In this document: positions 18,765 to 27,710 of the stretch, piece after piece
Layout of the letters: each line of letters opens with the position of its first letter
Numbering within the stretch: the first letter of the stretch is position 1
From: Aeromonas allosaccharophila
GTDB taxonomy: Bacteria > Pseudomonadota > Gammaproteobacteria > Enterobacterales > Aeromonadaceae
DNA: 64,000 nucleotides
Assembly (NCBI RefSeq): GCF_000819685.1
Contig: NZ_CDBR01000053.1
Location: 124,001-188,000, forward strand
Direction of reading: 5' to 3'
Notes under the pieces: generated by a model
The model's input: the letters and a program-made list of their open reading frames with translations, nothing else
The model's database searches: none
Told to the model about the DNA's origin: nothing
Made by a program: the position numbers and the translations under genes

Positions 18765-19817
18765 GTGCAATGGCAACCACCACCCGTGATCGATGGCAGA
18801 GACTATCAGTGGGGAATGGATCTGGCCGTGATAACTGATGTCATCAATAAACGCGAGAAGCGGGTTGTCATGGTGGGCGAGAGCGAGGAGATAAACCTGA
18901 TGTCGGGGATAGCGCAGGAAAGTGAAAACGTGGTCAGAGTGGTCGCCATGACTCCGATAGACGCCATCCGGGAGGCCTTGCTGGCGGGCAAGCTGGTGGG
19001 GCTGGGGGAGCCGCACTGGCACCCGGATTTTATCCGGCGCCAGCATGCCTGGCTCTGCGATCCGGCACTCTGGGGAATAATGACCGATTTGGTGCTGGAG
19101 TGCGGCAACCGCCGCCATCAGGGCTTGCTCGATGCCTGGCTGGCGGGGGAGGAGTGCTGGCAGGGGGATCCGCTCACGCTGGCGCGGCTCTATCCGGTCT
19201 GGCTCGACTCCTGCGCCTTTCCCGCCTGGATGGCCCCCGAGTTTCCGGCCCTCTTCGCTGCCCTGCGCCAGAGCAATCTGGCGCGCCCTGCACATATGCG
19301 GCTGCGGGTGCATCTCTGCGAGCCCTCATTCGAGTTGCAGGAGATGAGCCCGGAGCGGTGGCAGCAGCACAACAGAGGGCGGGATCAGGTGCTGGCCGAC
19401 TATCTTCTTGCACTTCCTCCACGCGGGGTGGTGGTGCTGGCGGGGGCGCGCCATCTGCTCAAAGCTGCAGGGGATCCGCACTTTACGCAGCCGACCCTGG
19501 GCCAGTTGCTGGAAGCGGCACGGCCGGGTTGGCTGCAGGTGCTTCACCCCTGGCCAATAGTTGATGAGAAGGGAAATGAGAAAGAGGAGCGGGTGTACGA
19601 GCTGGCCGATATCACAACTGCCGACCTCTATCCCGATTGGCCGATGCATCCACCGCTGGAGACCCTCATCGATCGGTTGGTGCGCATGGCTGACCGGGGA
19701 CGGGAGATGCGAATTTGCCCTACCTTGCTGGCCGAACCCTGGCGTAGCCACTTGCTAAGCCGCACCCACTTGCTGCCAGCTGGCATGGCCCGCCAGCTGC
19801 AACAGTGGCTGGCGTAA
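18765..19817 (+). CDS. uncharacterised protein with GExH motif, possibly Tiki/ChaN-like
   Basis: The 350-residue frame opens with GTG at 18765; an internal ATG at 18948 would give 289 residues and may be the true start, as conserved-looking sequence begins there (DAIREALLAGKLVGLGEPHWHPDF). Further patterns are LVLECGNRRHQGLLDAWLAGE and, near the end of the core, GVVVLAGARHLLKAAGD. A GExH motif early and a GxxH motif late recall the Tiki fold of ChaN/EreA-type proteins, but this is a weak motif argument. No signal peptide is evident. It shares a Fur-box intergenic region with a TonB-dependent receptor, so an iron-linked role is possible. Confidence 0.55.
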   Translation: MQWQPPPVIDGRDYQWGMDLAVITDVINKREKRVVMVGESEEINLMSGIAQESENVVRVVAMTPIDAIREALLAGKLVGLGEPHWHPDFIRRQHAWLCDPALWGIMTDLVLECGNRRHQGLLDAWLAGEECWQGDPLTLARLYPVWLDSCAFPAWMAPEFPALFAALRQSNLARPAHMRLRVHLCEPSFELQEMSPERWQQHNRGRDQVLADYLLALPPRGVVVLAGARHLLKAAGDPHFTQPTLGQLLEAARPGWLQVLHPWPIVDEKGNEKEERVYELADITTADLYPDWPMHPPLETLIDRLVRMADRGREMRICPTLLAEPWRSHLLSRTHLLPAGMARQLQQWLA

Positions 19818-19852
19818 CTGCTGGTGCGAATAACCACCGAATGACGTAACAG

Positions 19853-19878
19853 AAGGGGGAGCCAAGCTCCCCTTTTCA
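19853..19878 (+). terminator. rho-independent terminator after the GExH protein gene
   Basis: AAGGGGGAGC-CAA-GCTCCCCTTTT, 36 bases past the stop. Confidence 0.8.
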
Positions 19879-20085
19879 ATATTTGGCATCCTGCATTCAG
19901 CGCCGCAAAGTTGCACCATTTACGGCTTACCTTGCCACTCATCGCCGAAAATTCAGCTCCTTCGTTACTTTAAAGAAGTTTCTACTGGTCTTACCTGAGT
20001 AAATCCCTTTGCTTTTTATTTAACAAGGTATTTACATCTAGGTGTCGCCAGCATCGGTGACGCTAACAACGGCAAGGAGCCAGTT

Positions 20086-21174
20086 ATGACCCATGTCGAC
20101 ATCCCTTTCCTTCGTTACCTCGATGCGGAAGGGTGCCCGGTCGCCACCTTACCGACCTGGCTGGACAAGGCGATACTGCACACTTTCTACCGCAATATGG
20201 TGATGGTGCGCAGCTATGACAAAAAAGCGATTGCGCTGCAACGAACCGGCAAACTCGGTACCTTTCCCTCCCACCTCGGGGCGGAAGCCGTGGGGATTGG
20301 CATTGGTCTCGCCATGCAGTCGCAGGATGTCTACGTTCCCTACTACCGGGATATGCCTACCCTCTATGTGCGGGGCGTGCCGATGGAGAAGAACCTGCAA
20401 TATTGGGGCGGTGACGAGCGGGGCAGTTATTTTCTCAAACCCGATGGAACACCCTCTGAAGATCTCCCCATCTGCGTTCCCATCGCCACCCAGATCACCC
20501 ACGCTTGCGGTATTGCCTCGGCCTTCAAACTGCGTAATCAACCGCGTGTCGCCGTAGTCACTATCGGCGATGGCGGCACCTCCAAGGGGGATTTTCTGGA
20601 GGGACTCAACTGCGCTGGTGTCTGGCACCTGCCGATGGTCATCATCGTCAACAACAACCAGTGGGCCATCTCGGTGCCACGCAAGCTGCAATCGAGCGCT
20701 CCTACGCTGGCCCAGAAGGGGATTGGCGCCGGGGTGCGCAGTCTGCAGGTGGATGGCAACGATGTGGTGGCGGTCTACGATGCCGCCCGCAGTGCCGTCG
20801 AACGGGCCCGCAGCGGCAAGGGGCCGACCCTGATCGAGGCAGTCAGTTATCGCCTCGGCGATCACACCACGGCCGATGATGCCACTCGCTATCGCGATGG
20901 GGCCGAGGTCGAGGCCGCCTGGGCGAAAGAGCCGGTCAAGCGGCTGCGCCAGTTTATGCACAGCCAGGGCTGGTGGGATGAAGAGCAGGAACAGTGCTTG
21001 CTTACTGAAGCTGCGCAGGAGGTAGAGCAGGCGGTCGCCCGTTATGAGGCGATGGCGCCCCAGCCACCGGAGGCGATGCTCGATTATCACTATGCCAGCC
21101 TGCCCGCCGAACTCTTGCCCCAGCGCGAGCGAGTGATTGCCAAGGGGATGAAGCAGGAGGTTGGCCATGAGTGA
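20086..21174 (+). CDS. 2-oxoacid (branched-chain or pyruvate type) dehydrogenase E1 alpha subunit
   Basis: The 362-residue product contains the thiamine-diphosphate motif from GDGGTSKGDF at 161 to NNN at 189-191, and the phosphorylation-loop equivalent YRLGDHTTADDATRYR. This is the alpha chain of the heterotetrameric alpha2beta2 E1 found in branched-chain and Gram-positive-style pyruvate dehydrogenases, unlike the single-chain AceE. It decarboxylates a 2-oxoacid and passes the acyl group to lipoyl-E2. AAGGAG lies 8 bases before the ATG. The next gene begins inside its last codons. Which 2-oxoacid is used cannot be read from sequence; branched-chain (bkdA1) is my preference. Confidence 0.88.
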   Translation: MTHVDIPFLRYLDAEGCPVATLPTWLDKAILHTFYRNMVMVRSYDKKAIALQRTGKLGTFPSHLGAEAVGIGIGLAMQSQDVYVPYYRDMPTLYVRGVPMEKNLQYWGGDERGSYFLKPDGTPSEDLPICVPIATQITHACGIASAFKLRNQPRVAVVTIGDGGTSKGDFLEGLNCAGVWHLPMVIIVNNNQWAISVPRKLQSSAPTLAQKGIGAGVRSLQVDGNDVVAVYDAARSAVERARSGKGPTLIEAVSYRLGDHTTADDATRYRDGAEVEAAWAKEPVKRLRQFMHSQGWWDEEQEQCLLTEAAQEVEQAVARYEAMAPQPPEAMLDYHYASLPAELLPQRERVIAKGMKQEVGHE

Positions 21175-22153
21175 GATCAGTTTGCTGGAAGCGGTCAACA
21201 TGGCCCTTCACTACGAGATGGAGCACGACCCGGATGTGGTGGTACTGGGCGAGGATGTGGGAGTCAACGGCGGTGTGTTTCGCGCCACCGTGGGGCTGCG
21301 CGACAAGTTCGGTTTCAAGCGGGTGATCGACACGCCGCTGGCTGAAGGGTTGATCGCCGGGGTGGCGGTCGGCATGGCGACCCAGGGACTCAAGCCGGTG
21401 GCGGAGTTCCAGTTTCAGGGCTTCATCTTCCCCGGGATGGAGCAGATCATCTGTCAGGCGGCGCGGATGCGAAACCGTACCCGTGGCCGTCTCTCCTGTC
21501 CCCTTGTCTATCGCTCCCCGTATGGCGCGGGCATTCATTCGCCGGAACACCACAGCGAGAGTGTCGAGGCGCTGTTTGCCCATATTCCGGGGCTACGGGT
21601 GGTGATCCCCTCCAGCCCGAGACGTGCCTATGGTTTGCTGCTGTCGGCTATCCGCGATCCGGATCCCGTGATGTTTTTCGAACCCGATCGCATATATCGC
21701 TCGATGAAATCCGAAGTGGTGGATGACGGTATCGGCCTGCCGCTGGATGTCTGCTTCACCCTGCGCCCGGGCCGGGATATCACGGTAGTGGCCTGGGGAG
21801 CCTGCATTCAGGAGGTGATGCGGGCGGCGAACCTGTTGGCCGAGCAGGACATCCAGTGCGAGGTGCTGGATCTGGCCACTATCAAGCCGCTGGATATGGC
21901 AACCATTCTCGCTTCGGTGCGCAAGACCGGCCGCTTGCTGGTGGTACATGAGGCGTGCGGTAGCTTCGGGGTCGGGGCTGAAATCGTGGCGCGGGTGACC
22001 GAGCAGGCACTTCCCAGCCTCAAGGCACCGCCCAAGCGGCTGACCGGCGTGGATGCCGCCGTCCCTTACTATCGCAACGAGGTGTACTACCTCATCACCG
22101 AGCAGGATATCGCCGATGCCGCTCACCAGCTGATGGAGAACCAGTGGCTATGA
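21167..22153 (+). CDS. 2-oxoacid dehydrogenase E1 beta subunit
   Basis: From the ATG at 21167, which overlaps the end of the E1 alpha gene by 8 bases, the product has 328 residues. Hallmarks are LGEDVGVNGGVFRAT, DTPLAEGLIAGVAVGMA, EFQFQGFIFPGMEQI, the RSPYGAGIHSPEHHSES loop and, in the C-terminal transketolase domain, VLDLATIKPLD and VVHEACGSFGVGAEI. It completes the thiamine-diphosphate site of the E1 heterotetramer. A TTG at 21161 also opens the frame but lacks family support. Confidence 0.9.
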   Translation: MSEISLLEAVNMALHYEMEHDPDVVVLGEDVGVNGGVFRATVGLRDKFGFKRVIDTPLAEGLIAGVAVGMATQGLKPVAEFQFQGFIFPGMEQIICQAARMRNRTRGRLSCPLVYRSPYGAGIHSPEHHSESVEALFAHIPGLRVVIPSSPRRAYGLLLSAIRDPDPVMFFEPDRIYRSMKSEVVDDGIGLPLDVCFTLRPGRDITVVAWGACIQEVMRAANLLAEQDIQCEVLDLATIKPLDMATILASVRKTGRLLVVHEACGSFGVGAEIVARVTEQALPSLKAPPKRLTGVDAAVPYYRNEVYYLITEQDIADAAHQLMENQWL

Positions 22154-23250
22154 AATTTTTCAAATTACCGGATCTGGGTGAAGGGTTGGCCGAAGCCGAG
22201 ATCGTCGAGTGGAAGGTGAGTGCCGGTGATACCGTTGCGGTCGATCAGGTGCTGTTGTCGGTGGAAACGGCCAAGGCGCTGGTGGATGTGCCCTCTCCGG
22301 TGGCCGGGGTGATTGCCCGTCTCTGTGGCGCCGAGGGGGATATCCTCCATATCGGCGCGCCGCTGGTGGAGTTCGAGGGGGGCGAAGATGATGGCACTGT
22401 GGTGGGCAAGGTGAGCGCCCATCAGCAACATATCGAGGATCACTTCGTGGTGGGGGCCATTGCCCCGGGTGGTGCGCTGGTACAAGCCATGCCAGCGGTG
22501 CGGCTGCTGGCACAAAAACTGGGTCTGGATATCGAGCGGATCAAGGGAAGTGGCAGCGGCGGCATGGTGACCGAGCTGGACGTGCAGCAGGCGTTCGAAG
22601 CTCAGCAGAGTAGCGGCAACGAGTTTCTCAAAGGGTCGCGGCGGGCCATGGCCAAGGCGATGGAGCTCTCTCATCAGACGGTGGTGCCGGTCAGCATCAC
22701 CGACGAGGTGGATTTGCGTCACTGGCGCTCTGATGAGGATGTGACGGTGCGCCTTATCAAGGCCATTGGTGTGGCATGCCGCGCCGAGCCGTCGATGAAC
22801 GCCTGGTTTGATGGCGAAACCCTGTCACGGCGGCTGTTCAACGAGGTCAATGTGGCCATTGCGGTGGATTCCAAGCATGGTCTCTATGTGCCGGTGATGG
22901 AGAACGTAGCCGAGCGCGAGGGGGCGGATATCCGGCAGGGGCTGGATCGGATGATCGCCGATGTGAAGGCGCGCGCCGTGCCCCGCGAAATGTTGCAGGG
23001 GGCGACCATTACGCTCACCAACTTCGGCGCCATCGCAGGCCGCTACGCCAGCCCCATCGTCACGCCGCCACAGGTGGCCATCATCGGAGCAGGCAAACTG
23101 TTCGAAAAAGTGGTGTTCATCCATGGGGAGGCGCGTCCCGTCAGGGCTCTGCCGCTGTCGATGACATTTGACCACAGGGCATGCACTGGCGGGGAGGCGG
23201 CCCGTTTTCTCAGAGCGTTGGTGGAAGCGTTGGAAGGGGCCACCTTATAA
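22150..23250 (+). CDS. dihydrolipoamide acyltransferase (E2) of the 2-oxoacid dehydrogenase complex
   Basis: The 366-residue protein starts at an ATG overlapping the E1 beta stop (ATGA). It has one lipoyl domain with lipoyl-lysine K42 in SVETAKALVD, a peripheral-subunit-binding domain (MPAVRLLAQKLGLDIERIKGSG), and a catalytic acyltransferase domain with catalytic histidine in FDHRACTGGEAARFL near residue 342. The usual HRxxDG triad position D is a T here. It transfers the acyl group to CoA. No E3 (lpd) gene follows, so a shared E3 from elsewhere must serve the complex. Confidence 0.9.
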   Translation: MKFFKLPDLGEGLAEAEIVEWKVSAGDTVAVDQVLLSVETAKALVDVPSPVAGVIARLCGAEGDILHIGAPLVEFEGGEDDGTVVGKVSAHQQHIEDHFVVGAIAPGGALVQAMPAVRLLAQKLGLDIERIKGSGSGGMVTELDVQQAFEAQQSSGNEFLKGSRRAMAKAMELSHQTVVPVSITDEVDLRHWRSDEDVTVRLIKAIGVACRAEPSMNAWFDGETLSRRLFNEVNVAIAVDSKHGLYVPVMENVAEREGADIRQGLDRMIADVKARAVPREMLQGATITLTNFGAIAGRYASPIVTPPQVAIIGAGKLFEKVVFIHGEARPVRALPLSMTFDHRACTGGEAARFLRALVEALEGATL

Positions 23251-23287
23251 CGGTTTGCGCCCTGTCATTGGCAGGGCACAAATTTGT

Positions 23288-23315
23288 TTGCGTAATCTAC
23301 AAAGCCACGTATAAT
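23288..23315 (+). promoter_or_regulatory. sigma-70 promoter of the cold-shock gene
   Basis: TTGCGT, a 16-base spacer and a perfect TATAAT at 23310-23315. Transcription from about 23322 gives a leader near 136 bases, typical of cspA-type mRNAs. Confidence 0.7.
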
Positions 23316-23342
23316 CCAAATCAGCTTGAAAGGGCGATAGTT

Positions 23343-23387
23343 ATGTCAATGAATACGATGTTCTACATCTTGTCCTGTTGTTCATAA
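23343..23387 (+). CDS. 14-residue leader peptide of the cold-shock gene
   Basis: Inside the leader, an ATG preceded by AAAGGG at about 11 bases opens a frame encoding [14 protein letters not shown], which ends with TAA 70 bases before the cold-shock protein start. Spacing, ribosome site and stop look deliberate, but there is no proof that it is translated. Confidence 0.45.
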   Translation: MSMNTMFYILSCCS

Positions 23388-23457
23388 GTTAATCCCGTTT
23401 TTTGAGCTTTATCCGCTGAAAAGCATAAGTAATTATTTTGAATACAGGTTTAAAGAT

Positions 23458-23667
23458 ATGTCTAACATGATCACCGGTACCGTTAAGTTTTTCAACGAAA
23501 CCAAAGGTTTTGGCTTCATCCAGCAAGAAAACGGCCCGGACGTTTTCGTTCACTTCAGCGCTATTCAAGGTGCCGGTTTCCGCACCCTGGCTGAAGGTCA
23601 GCGCGTACAGTTCTCTGTGACCCAAGGTCAGAAAGGCCCGCAGGCTGAGAACGTAACTGCTCTGTAA
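23458..23667 (+). CDS. CspA-family cold-shock protein
   Basis: The 69-residue single cold-shock domain contains RNP1 (KGFGFI, residues 16-21) and RNP2 (VFVHFS), with [18 protein letters not shown] at the start. It binds single-stranded nucleic acid and melts mRNA secondary structure. The gene has its own promoter, a long leader with a mini-ORF and a strong terminator, so it is a single-gene unit. The long structured leader is typical of cold-inducible csp genes, but whether this copy is cold-induced is not known. Confidence 0.95.
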   Translation: MSNMITGTVKFFNETKGFGFIQQENGPDVFVHFSAIQGAGFRTLAEGQRVQFSVTQGQKGPQAENVTAL

Positions 23668-23684
23668 TTCTTACAGAATTTAAG

Positions 23685-23719
23685 AAAGCCGTGGTACCTC
23701 TGGTGCCACGGCTTTTTGT
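23685..23719 (+). terminator. rho-independent terminator of the cold-shock gene
   Basis: AAAGCCGTGG pairs with CCACGGCTTT and is followed by a T-run. Confidence 0.9.
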
Positions 23720-23757
23720 TTATCTGGCTACCGCTACTGAATCACATATGCTGAATC

Positions 23758-24063
23758 ATGCTGCTATCGCTTCTGCTTGTTGCCACCCTTACTCCAAACT
23801 CTGACGCGCCGGTACCGGTTCAATCCGCGATGGAAGCGCAGGCTATCTGCCAGCAATTTGTCCAGGTCAGGATGGGGGCCGCTCTACAACCCTATGAGGT
23901 GAATGCACGTCTGGTGCCTGAAAGGGAAGGGGAGTGGCTGGTGGATGGCAAAGTAAAAGGACCCGAAGGTCCTTTGCTGTTTGCCTGTCATCTTCGCCAG
24001 GGGCCACATTGGGAGCTACTTAATTTTTCACTCTGGGCTCCACAGCCCATCAAAGCGGTTTGA
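23758..24063 (+). CDS. hypothetical exported protein
   Basis: A 101-residue protein with a short hydrophobic N-terminus (MLLSLLLVATL) that may be a signal peptide, then a small domain with two Cys (AICQQF, FACHLRQ) that could form a disulphide. I do not recognise the family. Its last 14 bases overlap the convergent TIGR02647-like gene. Confidence 0.55.
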   Translation: MLLSLLLVATLTPNSDAPVPVQSAMEAQAICQQFVQVRMGAALQPYEVNARLVPEREGEWLVDGKVKGPEGPLLFACHLRQGPHWELLNFSLWAPQPIKAV

Positions 24064-24298
24064 GTGCGACCAGCAGGTGCTGCAGGTGTTCAACCATGGT
24101 CATGCCAAACGGGGTGAGATAGCCGCCATCTTCTGCACTGATCAGTCCCTGCTGATGCAGACGAACCGCGGCTTGGCACAATTCATCAGACATATCGCTG
24201 CGTAATTTAATCCCCAGGCTCATGTTGGCCGGATCAAAGCATGCCAGTATTTTCAAGTCGTTTACAAAGTCGTTAGAAACCTGGTCGATCCCAATCAT
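24050..24298 (-). CDS. TIGR02647 family small protein
   Basis: The 82-residue protein fits the TIGR02647 pattern known from Pseudomonas: LKILACFDPANMSLGIKLRSDM, then AAVRLHQQGLISAEDGGYLTPFGMTMVEHLQ. The second part looks like a winged-helix-type 'end of domain' signature. Function unknown. The ATG at 24298 has AGGAG upstream. It is convergent with, and overlaps, the small exported protein gene. Confidence 0.75.
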   Translation of the reverse strand: MIGIDQVSNDFVNDLKILACFDPANMSLGIKLRSDMSDELCQAAVRLHQQGLISAEDGGYLTPFGMTMVEHLQHLLVALKPL

Positions 24299-24543
24299 GG
24301 ATTTACTCCTTACGCTAAAGATGTATGCAAACTAGCATCCCCGGATCCACTTTAGTGGGCGCTGGCTCAAATTATTGATCTTTGGCTGGATGCCGCGTTT
24401 CAAATGCTGTTTTTTTCGGCGTAATCAGATGGTTGGCTGACAGCGTCGCCAAGGGCCGCGCCGGACCAAACGTGATAGGATAGGGCACTTCTTTATATCG
24501 GACGGTCTATTGGTGGCTGTTCGCCCTGTTCAAGGTATCGCTC

Positions 24544-25095
24544 ATGGTCAAGATCACTCTGGTATCCCTGCTGCATTCACTTTGTGCCCGCTTTCCTGTT
24601 TACCCCGCTGTTTCGTTGACGTCACTGCTGGATGCTCATCAGGGCGAGGTGTGGTTGCCTGCACGCAAGGGGGCCGACATTGCGCTGTTGCGCAAGCATG
24701 CCAAGGGGGCTCATGAGCTGGCGTCACTCGATGCGGGCTGGTGTGATTTTGCCGCCAGCGACAGCGGTGAGACGCCCGAGCTGGATGCGCTTGCCAACTA
24801 CGACAGCGAGATGATGGATAACCTGCTGATGTATTGGCACAGCGCCGCCAAGATCAACAGCCCGATCACCGATAACCTGTTCGAACTGCGCCGCGAAGTG
24901 GTGGATGAGGCCCACGGGGCCAAGCTCGCTGCCGCCTGGGAGCAGCAACAACAGCTGCGTTTTGAGCAGCTGATGGCGATGGGGGCCAATGGCCGGGATC
25001 AGCTCTGCTTTGTCGAAGTGGAGTCCGCCTACTGGCTGCGGCAAAAGCTCAGTGAGCAAACGGACATCAGCCTCTGCACTCCCTCGATTGAGTGA
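24544..25095 (+). CDS. hypothetical protein
   Basis: This 183-residue soluble protein begins MVKITLVSLLHSLCARFPVYPAVSL and has a Gln-rich helix (AAAWEQQQQLRFEQLM). No signal peptide or known motif is evident, and I do not recognise the family. Codon use is like its neighbours. A terminator-like region follows, so it appears to be monocistronic. Confidence 0.6.
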   Translation: MVKITLVSLLHSLCARFPVYPAVSLTSLLDAHQGEVWLPARKGADIALLRKHAKGAHELASLDAGWCDFAASDSGETPELDALANYDSEMMDNLLMYWHSAAKINSPITDNLFELRREVVDEAHGAKLAAAWEQQQQLRFEQLMAMGANGRDQLCFVEVESAYWLRQKLSEQTDISLCTPSIE

Positions 25096-25245
25096 GTAGG
25101 AAGGTGGTTTCGGCACGCAGATGAAGAGGCTGTTCAACCACAAACAGCGGTTGTACAGGAAGGTTGAGCAGTAGCGCGAGGAGTGGTCGGGAGAAGAGTA
25201 TCTGCTCCCCCATGATGTGCGTTTGGCTAGGGAAGGTTGAAAATA

Positions 25246-25268
25246 GATGGCCCATGACGGGCCATCCT
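25246..25268 (-). terminator. terminator of the TonB-dependent receptor gene
   Basis: GATGGCCC-ATGA-CGGGCCATC hairpin with TATTTTC after it on the minus strand, 22 bases past the receptor stop. Confidence 0.75.
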
Positions 25269-25289
25269 GGTTAAGCAAAAGTCAGCAGA

Positions 25290-27404
25290 TCAGAAGGTAA
25301 TGTTGGTCGAGATCCAGAAGCGGCGACCTTCCTGATTGTTGTTGTATTCGTTGGCATAAGCCGTTTTGCCACCGTCGTTATAGGCGTGGTACTGCAAGAA
25401 GTCCTCATCCAGCAAGTTGTAGATGGTGCCATTGACGGTTACGTTGTCGCTGATCCGGTAAGACGCCCCCAGATGGAACAGGGTAAACGCGCTGTAATCA
25501 CCAAACGCATCTTGCTCGGCACCCACTCCGCGCCAACGCTTGCTGCGATATTCCCCCTGCAACCAGGTATTGAGCTGGGCGGTGGTTTGCCAGTTCAGCT
25601 TCATGTTGACCATGTGCTTGGGGGTATCGGTCAGTGGCTGGCCCGCTTGTTTGCCCGATTTCTGCTCGCTGTCGGTGAAGGTGTAGTTGGCCTTTAGATC
25701 CCAGTATTCGGCCAACGGAATGTAAGAGCCCACCTCTACGCCCCGGGTAATGGCTTCATCGATGTTGACCGTCTGGCCAAACTCCTTGATGTCATTCCAG
25801 TTGGTGCCAATGTCGATACAACCTGGCTGATTGGGCGCCTTGCTGTAGTGACAGTTGGCCACCGGCGTACCACTGGCGATCTTGTCGTGGAAGTCGTTGT
25901 GGAACAGGGTGACGTTGGCGTTAAAGCCGTTATCAGCCTGATAGTAGGCGGCTATTTCAGAGCTGGTGGTGGTTTCGGGCGTCAGGCTGGGAGTGCCGAT
26001 CAGCGGCAAGGCGCCCTGGCGACCAAATCCGACGATCCCGCTGGTCAGTTGATCCAGGCGAGGGGTCTTGTAACCCTGGCTGACACCGCCTTTAAAGGTC
26101 CAGTTGCTGCTGGCATCCCATACCAGATATCCACGGGGGCTGAGCTGGCTGCCAAATACGCTGTGATCATCGTGGCGGGCGCCGATGGTCAGTGCCCAGT
26201 CGGGCAGGAAACGCCACTCATCTTCGGCAAATAGCGCCCATTGGGTATGCTCAAACGGTGCAGTAGCGACGCCGTCGATCATCTCGGCTTTCCACCACTG
26301 ACCACCTACCGAGAGGGTGTTATCGCCCAGTACGGTGACCAGCTTGCTGTCGACAATGGTGTTCTCCAGCTCCAGAGTGCGCGGTGCGCCTGCGGTTTTG
26401 CCCGGAACGCCCTTGGGCAGGGTACGCCCTGCGGTGTCGGTTTCACTGCGAGTAATGCTACTGGAGAGGTTGCCGAAATTGAAACGGCCATCGTGAGCCA
26501 GCACATACTGATCGCGGGTATAGCGTTGCTGTTTGTCATATCCCCCGATCTTGGTCGGCGTATCCAGGGTGCCAAGCTGGCCTTCACTGTTGTCATACTC
26601 TTGGGTGCCGCGGTCAACATCGAACCAGATATCCTGATTGTCGGTAGGGGTGAACGTCAACCGTCCTCCCAGGTTGCGGATATCCGATTTAACCGGATTT
26701 GCCCCCATGATTGGCGTATTTTCTACGCCATTCTCATCTTGATAGCGAATGTCAGAGGCACTGCGATCAAACAGGCTGCCACGCAGGGTCAGTCCCAGCT
26801 TGTCTTCAATGACGGCGCCGCTGGTATAGAAACTGACGCCGGCACTGTCGCCAAACTCACTGTGTTGCTGTTGGGTATTTTCCAGCGTCAGGGCACCCAT
26901 CCACTCCTTGGCGGGTTTGCGGGTGATGATGTTGACCACGCCCCCCATGGCATCTGAGCCGTAGAGCGTCGACATGGGGCCACGGATCACTTCGATGCGC
27001 TCAATGGCGGCCACTGGCGGCATAAAGCTGTTGGACGTTTCACCGAATCCATTAGGGGTCACGTTCCCCACATTGTTCTGACGGCGTCCATCGATCAGTA
27101 CCAGGGTGTAGTCGCTGGGCATACCCCGCATGCTGATATTCAGGCCACCAGTCTTGCCGACGCTGCCTCCTACATCCACCCCTTCCACATCGCTGAGTGC
27201 ATCAGCAATGCTGGCAACCCGTTTTTGTTCCAGATCTTCGCGGGTGATGACCGTGATGCTGGCGGGGGCATCGGTGACCTTCTGCTCAAATCCGGATGCT
27301 GTGACCACCATGGTTTCATTGATGGTCTGGGCCAGGGTTGCACCCGCAGGCAGCAAGGCGAGCGCAATGGCGTAACCGAGGCGGGATGGTTGGGGTATGG
27401 GCAT
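25290..27404 (-). CDS. TonB-dependent receptor, FepA/IrgA-like, beside a periplasmic iron-release operon
   Basis: The 704-residue protein has a signal peptide (AIALALLPAGATLAQ), a TonB box (ETMVVTAS), a plug domain (SITVITREDL, RIEVIRGPMSTLYGSDAMGGVVNIITRKP) and a barrel ending in ISTNITF with terminal Phe. Residues NCHYSKAPNQPGCIDIG form a disulphide-sized loop. It would import a ferric siderophore. A near-perfect Fur box lies about 50 bases upstream. It is divergent from the PepSY-to-ABC-transporter operon at 27781, with Fur boxes on both sides of the shared region. Confidence 0.9.
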   Translation of the reverse strand: MPIPQPSRLGYAIALALLPAGATLAQTINETMVVTASGFEQKVTDAPASITVITREDLEQKRVASIADALSDVEGVDVGGSVGKTGGLNISMRGMPSDYTLVLIDGRRQNNVGNVTPNGFGETSNSFMPPVAAIERIEVIRGPMSTLYGSDAMGGVVNIITRKPAKEWMGALTLENTQQQHSEFGDSAGVSFYTSGAVIEDKLGLTLRGSLFDRSASDIRYQDENGVENTPIMGANPVKSDIRNLGGRLTFTPTDNQDIWFDVDRGTQEYDNSEGQLGTLDTPTKIGGYDKQQRYTRDQYVLAHDGRFNFGNLSSSITRSETDTAGRTLPKGVPGKTAGAPRTLELENTIVDSKLVTVLGDNTLSVGGQWWKAEMIDGVATAPFEHTQWALFAEDEWRFLPDWALTIGARHDDHSVFGSQLSPRGYLVWDASSNWTFKGGVSQGYKTPRLDQLTSGIVGFGRQGALPLIGTPSLTPETTTSSEIAAYYQADNGFNANVTLFHNDFHDKIASGTPVANCHYSKAPNQPGCIDIGTNWNDIKEFGQTVNIDEAITRGVEVGSYIPLAEYWDLKANYTFTDSEQKSGKQAGQPLTDTPKHMVNMKLNWQTTAQLNTWLQGEYRSKRWRGVGAEQDAFGDYSAFTLFHLGASYRISDNVTVNGTIYNLLDEDFLQYHAYNDGGKTAYANEYNNNQEGRRFWISTNITF

Positions 27405-27451
27405 GCTAGCTCTCCTGTTTATATTCTGAACTCTGCTGAACTACCAAAATT

Positions 27452-27470
27452 CTTATTGATAATCATTATC
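27452..27470. promoter_or_regulatory. Fur box upstream of the receptor gene
   Basis: CTTATTGATAATCATTATC matches the 19-base Fur consensus at 16 positions. Confidence 0.88.
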
Positions 27471-27710
27471 ATCCTGTCGCGGCAGCATTCTATGCAAAGT
27501 CACAACGAGCAGAGAGCGATGTTTATGGAACCTGTCGTTCCAAAAACTGGAACTCGCGAGGGGAGGCTGTACCTCGGGTGATAGTTAATTAATCGCGTGA
27601 GGATTAATTTCATTTAAAATCAGTTGGTTATTTTTTCAGTAGCATAAAATGACGACGCCGCCCTCCCGCAAAAAAAGTGTTGCTGTCAATAACGTTAATT
27701 AAACGCCATT

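Noticed and set aside
25067-25255. 62-residue minus-strand ORF upstream of the receptor terminator
   Set aside because: Overlaps the 183-residue gene and a terminator; no ribosome site or protein-like pattern.
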